This document shows positions 9,135 through 15,323 of a stretch of 64,000 nucleotides of DNA, piece by piece. Source of the stretch: JAAYAO01 sp051133435 (GTDB lineage Bacteria > Actinomycetota > Actinomycetes > Propionibacteriales > Propionibacteriaceae); NCBI RefSeq assembly GCF_051133435.1, contig NZ_JBPGNY010000005.1, positions 310,001 through 374,000 on the forward strand, in the 5' to 3' direction. The first letter of the stretch is position 1. Each line of letters begins with the position of its first letter. Both the position numbers and the translations under genes were made by a program. A model generated the notes under the pieces. That model had not been told where the DNA came from. It saw only the letters and a list, made by a program, of their open reading frames with translations, and made no database searches.

Positions 9135-10157
9135 TCACGCGAACAGGTCCGGTCCTTGATTGTCGGGCACTACCAACCCTAGATGTTCCCATGCCGCAGG
9201 CAAGGCAACCCGCCCCCGCTGGGTCCGCATCAGGAAGCCCTGGCGCACCAGGAAGGGCTCGGCCACTTCCTCCACGGTGCCGGCTTCCTCACCGACTGCC
9301 ATCGCCAGGGTTGAAATGCCCACCGGTCCCCCGCCGAAGCGTCGGCACACCGCGTCCAGCACGGCCCGGTCCAGCCGGTCCAGGCCCAGTTCGTCCACCT
9401 CGTAGAGGGCCAGCGCGGCATGGGCCAGGTCCTGGGTGACCCGGCCGTCGGCGCGCACCTCGGCGTAGTCGCGCACCCGGCGCAACAGCCGATTGGCGAT
9501 CCGCGGGGTGCCTCGGGAGCGGCGGGCGATCTCGGCGGCCGCCTCGGGGTCGATCCGCACCGACAGCACGGCTGCCGAGCGGTGCACGATGTGCTCCAGG
9601 GCCGCGGGCTCGTAGTAGTCGAGCTGGGCGGTGAAGCCGAACCGGTCGCGCAGTGGCCCGGGCAGCAATCCGGCCCGGGTGGTGGCCCCGACCAGGGTGA
9701 ACCGGGGAATGTCGATCGGGATCGCGGTCGCCCCGGGGCCCTTGCCGACCACCACGTCGACGCGGAAGTCCTCCATCGCCAAATAAAGCATCTCTTCTGC
9801 CGGCCGCGACATCCGGTGAATCTCGTCGAGAAAGAAGACCTCCCCCTCGACCAGGCCGGACAGGATCGCGGCCAGGTCCCCGGCGTGCTGGATCGCCGGC
9901 CCGGACGAGATTCGCAGCGGCGCGGCCATTTCGGCGGCGATGATCATCGCCAGGGTGGTTTTGCCCAACCCGGGCGGGCCAGACAGCAACACATGGTCGG
10001 GTACCTGGTTGCGGCCCCGGGCTGCGGCCAGCATCAACTCGAGTTGGTCACTGACCCGCTCCTGGCCCTCGAATTCGGACAGCCGGGCCGGCCGCAGGGC
10101 GGCTTCGACGGCCTTGTCCTCGGCATCGGCAACCGGGTCCACCGGTGAATATTCCAT
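9135..10157 (-). CDS. ruvB: Holliday junction branch migration ATPase RuvB
   Basis: A 340-residue AAA+ motor of the RuvAB complex that drives branch migration in recombinational repair. Walker A is SGPPGLGKTTLA (about residues 60-71), Walker B is FFLDEIHRM, sensor 1 is GATTRAG, and a C-terminal winged helix ends the protein. The normal RuvB opening LRPARLSEFEGQERV is present. It is the last gene of ruvC-ruvA-ruvB, 6 bp after ruvA, so it falls under the LexA-type site upstream of ruvC. Confidence 0.98.
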   Translation of the reverse strand: MEYSPVDPVADAEDKAVEAALRPARLSEFEGQERVSDQLELMLAAARGRNQVPDHVLLSGPPGLGKTTLAMIIAAEMAAPLRISSGPAIQHAGDLAAILSGLVEGEVFFLDEIHRMSRPAEEMLYLAMEDFRVDVVVGKGPGATAIPIDIPRFTLVGATTRAGLLPGPLRDRFGFTAQLDYYEPAALEHIVHRSAAVLSVRIDPEAAAEIARRSRGTPRIANRLLRRVRDYAEVRADGRVTQDLAHAALALYEVDELGLDRLDRAVLDAVCRRFGGGPVGISTLAMAVGEEAGTVEEVAEPFLVRQGFLMRTQRGRVALPAAWEHLGLVVPDNQGPDLFA

Positions 10158-10163
10158 CGCGTG

Positions 10164-10760
10164 CTACTTGGCCATCGTTTGCAGGGCGGCCCGCATCAGG
10201 GCCGCGATGGTGATCTCCGGGTTCTCCTCCACCAGGCCGGCGACCCGGTCACAGGCCAGTTCGGCCTCCTTGGCCGACCAGCCGAGGCCTTCCAGACCAC
10301 CGGCCACCTGGGTGCGCCAGGGTGCTGCGGTCGGACGGGTCGGTTTGCTGACCGCGGAGGGGGTGTAGACCTTGTCCTTGAGTTCCAGCACCATCCGCTG
10401 GGCTCCCTTGCGGCCGATCCCGGGCACCCGGGTCAAGGTGGCGAGGTCTTCGCTGTCGATCGCGGCCCGCACCTCATCGGGGCTGAGCACCGCCAGCACC
10501 GCCTGGGCGAGTCGGGGCCCGATGCCGGACGCGGTTTGCAGCACCACGAACAGGTCGCGGGCATCGTCGTCGCCGAAGCCGTAGAGGGTCAGGGAGTCCT
10601 CCCGGACCACCAGGGATGTGGCCAACCGGGCGGTCTCCCCCAAGCGTAGGTCGGCGGTGGTCTGTGGGCTGCATTGGGCCTCCAGGCCCACCCCGCCGAT
10701 GTCGAGTACCACCGAGGTGGCCCCGATCGCGGTCACCGTGCCGTTCAGATGGGCAATCAT
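10164..10760 (-). CDS. ruvA: Holliday junction DNA helicase subunit RuvA
   Basis: A 198-residue subunit that binds the four-way junction and loads RuvB. It has the N-terminal OB fold opening with MIAHLNGTV, two helix-hairpin-helix motifs (ASGIGPRLAQAVL and VPGIGRKGAQRMVLELKDK) and the C-terminal domain III that contacts RuvB. A longer reading frame upstream is rejected: the ATG chosen gives the normal N-terminus and overlaps the ruvC stop as ATGA, a coupling arrangement seen throughout this window. Confidence 0.97.
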   Translation of the reverse strand: MIAHLNGTVTAIGATSVVLDIGGVGLEAQCSPQTTADLRLGETARLATSLVVREDSLTLYGFGDDDARDLFVVLQTASGIGPRLAQAVLAVLSPDEVRAAIDSEDLATLTRVPGIGRKGAQRMVLELKDKVYTPSAVSKPTRPTAAPWRTQVAGGLEGLGWSAKEAELACDRVAGLVEENPEITIAALMRAALQTMAK

Positions 10761-11266
10761 CGGCTCGCCGCCTCGACCGCGGCCTGCAGCCGGTTGCGGG
10801 CCCCACCGCGCCACAGTTGGCAGATCGCCAGCGCGACCGCGTCGGCGGCATCGGCCGGTTTGGGGGCGGCGGCCAGTCGCAGGATGCGGGCCACCATCGA
10901 CCCGACCTGGGCTTTGTCGGCGCGTCCCGAACCGGTGATCGCGGCCTTGACCTCCGAAGGGGTATGGGTGTCGACCGGAATGCCGAGACTGGCACCGATC
11001 ATCATCGCCACCCCGGCGGCCTGGGCGGTACCGATCACGCTGGACAGGTTGTGTTGGGCGAACACCCGCTCCACCGCGATCACATCGGGCGCATGGGCCC
11101 GGATCTGTTCGGTGAGCTCCTGGGACAGGGTGTACAGCCGTCGGGCCGGGTCGAGGTCGGCGGGAGTCCGGATCACTCCGGCCATCACCAGTTGGGCGTT
11201 ACGCCCACCCTCGACCACGCCCACGCCACAACGGGTCAATCCGGGGTCGATGCCCATCACCCGCAA
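10757..11266 (-). CDS. ruvC: Crossover junction endodeoxyribonuclease RuvC
   Basis: A 169-residue Holliday junction resolvase. The first catalytic Asp is in MGIDPGLTRCGVGVVEG, the catalytic Glu in VIAVERVFAQHN, and the last acidic residues in the HTPSEVKAAITGSGRADKAQV and DAADAVALAIC segments. The start is read as TTG because GGAGGT lies six bases before it. In-frame GTG and ATG codons 6 and 9 bp downstream are less well placed. The gene heads ruvC-ruvA-ruvB, and a perfect CGAAC-N4-GTTCG palindrome is 43-56 bp upstream. Confidence 0.96.
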   Translation of the reverse strand: MRVMGIDPGLTRCGVGVVEGGRNAQLVMAGVIRTPADLDPARRLYTLSQELTEQIRAHAPDVIAVERVFAQHNLSSVIGTAQAAGVAMMIGASLGIPVDTHTPSEVKAAITGSGRADKAQVGSMVARILRLAAAPKPADAADAVALAICQLWRGGARNRLQAAVEAASR

Positions 11267-11308
11267 GGCGGCACCTCCCTCGTCCGAACCACACCCGTCC
11301 GCACGGTG

Positions 11309-11322
11309 CGAACGTATGTTCG
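11309..11322. promoter_or_regulatory. LexA/SOS box upstream of ruvCAB
   Basis: CGAACGTATGTTCG is a perfect CGAAC-N4-GTTCG inverted repeat. It matches the actinobacterial/Gram-positive LexA operator core. It lies in the 60-bp gap between yebC and ruvC, upstream of the ruvC Shine-Dalgarno, where a repressor would be expected. The outer T/A flanks of the full consensus are replaced by G on both sides. Confidence 0.85.
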
Positions 11323-11326
11323 GATC

Positions 11327-12091
11327 CTAGCCCTCGAGTTGGGCGATCACTTCGTCCGACGCGTCGAAGTTGCCGAAAACATTCTGGACGTCATCGGAGT
11401 CCTCGAGCGCCTCGATGATCTTCAACAGCTTCTCCAGGGTCGGCGCGTCGACCTCCTGGGTGAAGTCGGGCACGAAGGACACCTCGGCCGATTCGTAGTC
11501 CAGCCCGGCGGCCTGCACCGCCTGGCGCACCGAAACCGTGTCGTTGGGGTCGCAGACGATCTCGAAGTTCTCCCCGGCGTCCTCGACCTCCTCGGGGTTG
11601 GCGTCCAGGGTGGCTTCCAGCAGGTCGTCCTCGGTGACGGTGCGACCCTCCTGCTCCTTGGCCACCACCACCACGCCCTTGCGGGAGAACAGTCGGGCGG
11701 TGGAGCCGACGTCGGCCATCGTGCCGCCGTTGCGGGTGACCGCAACCCGCACATCGGAGGCGGAGCGGTTGCGGTTGTCGGTGAGGCACTCGATCAGCAG
11801 CGCGATACCGGCGGGGCCGTAGGCCTCGTACATGATCGTCTCGTAGTCCGAACCACCGGCGTCGGCACCCGAGCCGCGCTTGACCGCGCGCTCGATGTTG
11901 TCGTTCGGTACCGAGTTCTTCTTGGCCTTCTGGATCGCGTCGTACAGCGTCGGGTTGCCGGCCGGGTCTCCGCCACCGATCCGGGCCGCCACTTCGATGC
12001 CCTTGACCAGCTTGGCAAACAGCTTGCCGCGCTTGGCGTCGAGCGCCGCTTTCTTATGCTTGGTGGTGGCCCATTTCGAGTGACCTGCCAT
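11327..12091 (-). CDS. YebC/PmpR-family translational/transcriptional regulator
   Basis: A 254-residue protein with the invariant YebC opening MAGHSKWATTKHKKAALDAK. The middle domain contains GPAGIALLIECLTDN and NGGTMADVGS, and an acidic C-terminal domain follows. Family members are either DNA-binding regulators or, in the TACO1/YebC branch, factors that relieve ribosome stalling; which applies cannot be told from sequence. The start is fixed by the conserved N-terminus, although the frame is open further upstream. It lies immediately before ruvC, the usual actinobacterial order yebC-ruvC-ruvA-ruvB. Its first 38 bases overlap the end of the acetyltransferase gene. Confidence 0.95.
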   Translation of the reverse strand: MAGHSKWATTKHKKAALDAKRGKLFAKLVKGIEVAARIGGGDPAGNPTLYDAIQKAKKNSVPNDNIERAVKRGSGADAGGSDYETIMYEAYGPAGIALLIECLTDNRNRSASDVRVAVTRNGGTMADVGSTARLFSRKGVVVVAKEQEGRTVTEDDLLEATLDANPEEVEDAGENFEIVCDPNDTVSVRQAVQAAGLDYESAEVSFVPDFTQEVDAPTLEKLLKIIEALEDSDDVQNVFGNFDASDEVIAQLEG

Positions 12092-13082
12092 CGGCGCTCT
12101 CCTCATCTCGCTTGTACAACACCATCGTGTCGGCAGCCTCATACCCTAGCCGCTCGTACAGGCCGAGAGTATCCGGATTGGCGACGTCGACGCCCAATCC
12201 GGCCCCGGGCAGGCCCTGATCGGCGAAGGTGCGCATGCAGGCGGTGACCACCGCACTGGCCACTCCGCGGTGCCGCCACTCGCGCCGCACCCCCAGGTGA
12301 TCGATCCAGCCACAGCGGCCCTCTTCGGCGTCGAATTCCGAACAGATCGCGTAGCCGACGACCTCCTCCTCGCATTCGGCGTTGACCGCCACCCACGACC
12401 ATTGCGGACGGGCCGCGGCCCGGTTCAACGTCTGTTCCCAGGCGTGCGGTGCGACCGGGTCGGCCCCCCATTCGCTTTCGAAAGCCTGGTTGTGGGCCAG
12501 CCGCACCGATTCGTAGCGGGCCGGGGTGAGCGGCACCAGGCGCACTCCCTCGGGCGCCTCCACCGTCTCGATGTCGGCCAGGTGCGGACGGACCATGTCG
12601 ATGTACCAGCGCGCCGGGGTCATCCCGGCATTGAGCAGCAGGTGTTTGTGACCGGGGAGCTTCTCGTCGGCGTAGGCGATCAGTTGCAGGGGCCCGTCCC
12701 CGGGGCGGAAATCGCGGGCGTACCACTCGCGGGCCTGTTGAATCTGCCAGTCGAAGAGCCGTCGCCCGATGTTCTGGGATCGCCACACCGGGTGCACGCT
12801 GCCGCGCAACCAGATCCGGACGGGCTTGCCGTCGCGCCCGTACTTGCGGTTCCAGGCCCAGGCGGCGGGGTTTCCGCCGCGGTCGCGACCCAGCAGGCTG
12901 GAGATCTCCGGTTCGGAACCGGAGGAATGGAAATATTCGGTCATCTCCTCGAGGGTCTGCCGGTCGATCGCGTCGTCGAGATGCTCGATGGCGGTGACCA
13001 GAGCAGCGAAATCGGGCAGGTCCTTCGGGGTCAACGGGGCCCACGTCAGGGGGGTCACGTCATCCAGGGGATGGGGTGACAC
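12054..13082 (-). CDS. Double-GNAT N-acetyltransferase (mycothiol-synthase-like architecture)
   Basis: A 342-residue protein with two GNAT folds. The C-terminal one is clear: VVGYAICSEF, then the acetyl-CoA loop HLGVRREWRHRGVASAVV (R-x-x-G-x-A) and a terminal NPDTLGLYERLGYEA. The N-terminal one is more divergent (HPVWRSQNIGRRLFDW). Tandem GNATs of about 300-350 residues include mycothiol synthase MshD, but overall resemblance here is only architectural, so the substrate is unknown. The GTG start is preferred over an ATG 27 bp upstream. GAGGAGG stands seven bases before the GTG, and a TAGACT -10 box puts the predicted transcript start downstream of that ATG. The 3' end overlaps yebC by 38 bp. 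Confidence 0.85.
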   Translation of the reverse strand: MSPHPLDDVTPLTWAPLTPKDLPDFAALVTAIEHLDDAIDRQTLEEMTEYFHSSGSEPEISSLLGRDRGGNPAAWAWNRKYGRDGKPVRIWLRGSVHPVWRSQNIGRRLFDWQIQQAREWYARDFRPGDGPLQLIAYADEKLPGHKHLLLNAGMTPARWYIDMVRPHLADIETVEAPEGVRLVPLTPARYESVRLAHNQAFESEWGADPVAPHAWEQTLNRAAARPQWSWVAVNAECEEEVVGYAICSEFDAEEGRCGWIDHLGVRREWRHRGVASAVVTACMRTFADQGLPGAGLGVDVANPDTLGLYERLGYEAADTMVLYKRDEESADGRSLEMGHHQA

Positions 13083-13112
13083 GGACTGCCTCCTCTCCGT
13101 TGAGGGCATTCG

Positions 13113-13118
13113 AGTCTA
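13113..13118 (-). promoter_or_regulatory. -10 element of the double-GNAT gene
   Basis: TAGACT on the minus strand, 30 bp before the GTG start. It sits within an interrupted palindrome CGAGT-N7-ACTCG (13111-13127) that could hold a repressor. It separates this gene from the lipid-like cassette upstream. Confidence 0.5.
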
Positions 13119-13163
13119 TCGAACTCGCGTGGAACGTGGCTCATCGCCGCGCGTTGGGACGGG

Positions 13164-13772
13164 TTATCGCCAAATACGCCGACGAGTGACCGGGCCTCCG
13201 CGGGGCATCGGGCCGGTGCTGTGCCATTCCTCCCGCCACGATCCCTGCGGTGCGGTCGGCCGGTCGGCGTCGGTGCGCAGGGCTTGCCACCAGGTGGTTT
13301 CGTCCTCGGCAACCAGTCGGGCACAGGCCGCAGCGACCTGCTCGGCCACCTGCTGTGGGGTGCCGGTGGCGCGGATCGGTGCACCGAAGCGCACTGCGAC
13401 CCGTGGGCGGTCATCGGGACGGGGCAGCCCGCGACGCACGATGTCGCGCAGGCCACCGACGGCCCGGGCACCGCGGACACCGACCGGGATGATCGGCAGC
13501 TCGGTTTCGGTGAGCAACTCCCCCACCCAGGGCTCGGTCAGGTCGGCCAACACCAGCAGGCTGTTGCCGGCGGCCACCTGAGCGCGTTGCAGCGGGCCGT
13601 CCCCGGTGGCGGCGCGCAACTGCCAACGGTGTTTACCGGGCAGCGCGGTGGCGATCACCGCCGCGTCGAGGGCTGCGGTGTGCGGTGCCACCAGCAGCAC
13701 CGGGCCGCGGACGCGGTGGAAGACCTCGGCCCCGCCGCTCTCCAGCCGCAGTACCGGGCTCAGCAGGTTCAT
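13164..13772 (-). CDS. PlsC-like lysophospholipid acyltransferase family protein
   Basis: A 202-residue protein with the acyltransferase motif I variant APHTAALD (H-x4-D, about residues 30-37) and motif IV PIIPVGVRGA. Motifs II and III are weak, and there is no N-terminal membrane helix of the usual AGPAT kind, so the substrate cannot be assigned. Such proteins usually move an acyl chain from acyl-CoA or acyl-ACP to a glycerolipid at the inner membrane face. The start ATG overlaps the racemase-like gene's stop (ATGA), implying linked expression with that protein and with the reductase/HAD fusion. The C-terminal 40 residues are basic and Trp/Arg-rich, with no clear family match. Confidence 0.72.
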   Translation of the reverse strand: MNLLSPVLRLESGGAEVFHRVRGPVLLVAPHTAALDAAVIATALPGKHRWQLRAATGDGPLQRAQVAAGNSLLVLADLTEPWVGELLTETELPIIPVGVRGARAVGGLRDIVRRGLPRPDDRPRVAVRFGAPIRATGTPQQVAEQVAAACARLVAEDETTWWQALRTDADRPTAPQGSWREEWHSTGPMPRGGPVTRRRIWR

Positions 13773-15298
13773 GCCTGCCCCCCGGCCACATCGGCCACCA
13801 GTCGCGGCGGGCTGTGCAGGTAGGTGATCGACGGGTCGGCCCCCACCCGGGCCGCGCCGATCTCCAGGGCATCGGACAGCCTGGTCGCGGCACGGGCACC
13901 GAGTTTGGCGGCACTGTCGCGGTCACCACCGACCCAGATCACCTCGCCCAGCAGTTCGCGGGCGGCCGCGGTCGCGTACCAGAGATGGAAGGGATGCAGG
14001 CCGTGGTTGCCGCGCTGGTTGCGGTACAGATGCAGGTACCACTCGTCGGTGGCCCAACGCTCCTGGGCCGCGGCGATCTCGTCGTCGTCGGCAGGCAGCA
14101 ACTGGGTGAAGAAGTCGGCCGCCGCGGCATCGCGATTGGCGTGGAATCTCGGGGTCAGCGCGTGGAAGGCCAGCACCACCCCGCCGGGACGCAGCGCCGG
14201 GGTTCCGGTGTGGGCCCCGAAGCTGTCGGCCAGCACCGACCAGTTGGCGATCAGCGGATCCACCGCCTGGTCGTGGTTGTGCGCGGTGTTGGGTGCGACG
14301 CCGACCACCAGCACGTCCGCCGGGGCGGGGGCCGACACGGTGTGCATCCGACGCAGCACTTCGGCACCGGCATTGGCCACCGCACCCGGGTCACCGGCGT
14401 GGATCGCGACGATGCCGCGTTGTCCCACGGCCTGGTAGGCACCGCGGCGCACCTGACCGGAGGCGACCCGCAGCAGTTTGTCGAAACCGGCCCAGGCGAG
14501 CCGGTCGCTGATCGTCCATTCCCATTCCCGCTTGGCCAGGAAGCCCAGGTTGGGGCCGAAGGGCTCCTCGGCGGTGATCACCTGCACGGCGAACACCGGC
14601 AACACCCCGGTCAGGGCGGTGGCCATCCGCGCGCCCACGCCACCGTCGCGCACCCCGGCCAGGCCACGTTGGGCGTCGATGGTCGCGGTGCTGGTGAGTC
14701 CGGTGGTGATCTGGTTCCAGGTGTCGTTGCCCTGTTGGTCGACCAGCCCGACGTGGATCACCAGATCGGATTCGGCCACCCGACGGTTGACCTCGATCGG
14801 TTCATCGCGGTCGGTGCGGGCCAACTCGACCAACTGCTCACGGTCTTCGGCGTCGTGGGAGCGCAGGGCTCCGCGTCCGAGGAAGGAGCGCACCACCCGT
14901 TCACCGACCACGTGGTGCAGGTCGCCCTCCGACAGCTTGTGCTGCAGGCCGTTGGCGGCGATGAGTTCGACGTCGTCGACACCGGCCTCGGCGGCCATGG
15001 TGAGCACCTGTTCGATCACCCGGGCCCGGGGATCACTGTGCTGTCGGGGCCCGCCGACCGAGAAGGTGATCGTCAGCTTCATCCCGGGCCGCAGTTGTTC
15101 GGCCAGCGGGGCCGCGTCCAGGGGTGCGGCGAGTTGGCCGGCCAACTCGTCCATCGGCTCGGGCAGCAGTTCGGGTTCGATCGGCGGGTACACCACCTTG
15201 GTGCCGTGCGGAAAACGCTGCCGATGGGCACGGTGGCCCTGATGGATCAGCAACGGCGGGGTCGACTCGTCGACCTCGTGAACGAATCCCGGACGCAT
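13769..15298 (-). CDS. Lactate-racemase (LarA/DUF2088)-like protein
   Basis: A 509-residue protein of the LarA/DUF2088 fold. Recognisable pieces are LTITFSVGGPRQHSDPRARV (about 75-94), the NGLQHKLSEGDLHHVVGERV helix equivalent to the LarA GLHRxMT region, SHDAED (about 147-152), and the middle segment ESDLVIHVGLVD. LarA enzymes use a nickel-pincer nucleotide made by LarB, LarC and LarE. No lar maturation genes are present here, and the cofactor-carrying Lys region of LarA cannot be identified with confidence. The protein may therefore be an unrelated-substrate epimerase or a non-nickel homologue. The gene lies 25 bp after the reductase/HAD fusion and overlaps the PlsC-like gene by four bases. 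The substrate is unknown. Confidence 0.7.
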   Translation of the reverse strand: MRPGFVHEVDESTPPLLIHQGHRAHRQRFPHGTKVVYPPIEPELLPEPMDELAGQLAAPLDAAPLAEQLRPGMKLTITFSVGGPRQHSDPRARVIEQVLTMAAEAGVDDVELIAANGLQHKLSEGDLHHVVGERVVRSFLGRGALRSHDAEDREQLVELARTDRDEPIEVNRRVAESDLVIHVGLVDQQGNDTWNQITTGLTSTATIDAQRGLAGVRDGGVGARMATALTGVLPVFAVQVITAEEPFGPNLGFLAKREWEWTISDRLAWAGFDKLLRVASGQVRRGAYQAVGQRGIVAIHAGDPGAVANAGAEVLRRMHTVSAPAPADVLVVGVAPNTAHNHDQAVDPLIANWSVLADSFGAHTGTPALRPGGVVLAFHALTPRFHANRDAAAADFFTQLLPADDDEIAAAQERWATDEWYLHLYRNQRGNHGLHPFHLWYATAAARELLGEVIWVGGDRDSAAKLGARAATRLSDALEIGAARVGADPSITYLHSPPRLVADVAGGQA

Positions 15299-15323
15299 GA
15301 CGCGACTCCTTCTGCGGCGTATC

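Noticed and set aside
12092..12142. Longer YebC start
   Set aside because: The extra 17 residues are Cys/Arg-rich and lie inside the acetyltransferase gene. The conserved MAGHSKW start is at 12091.
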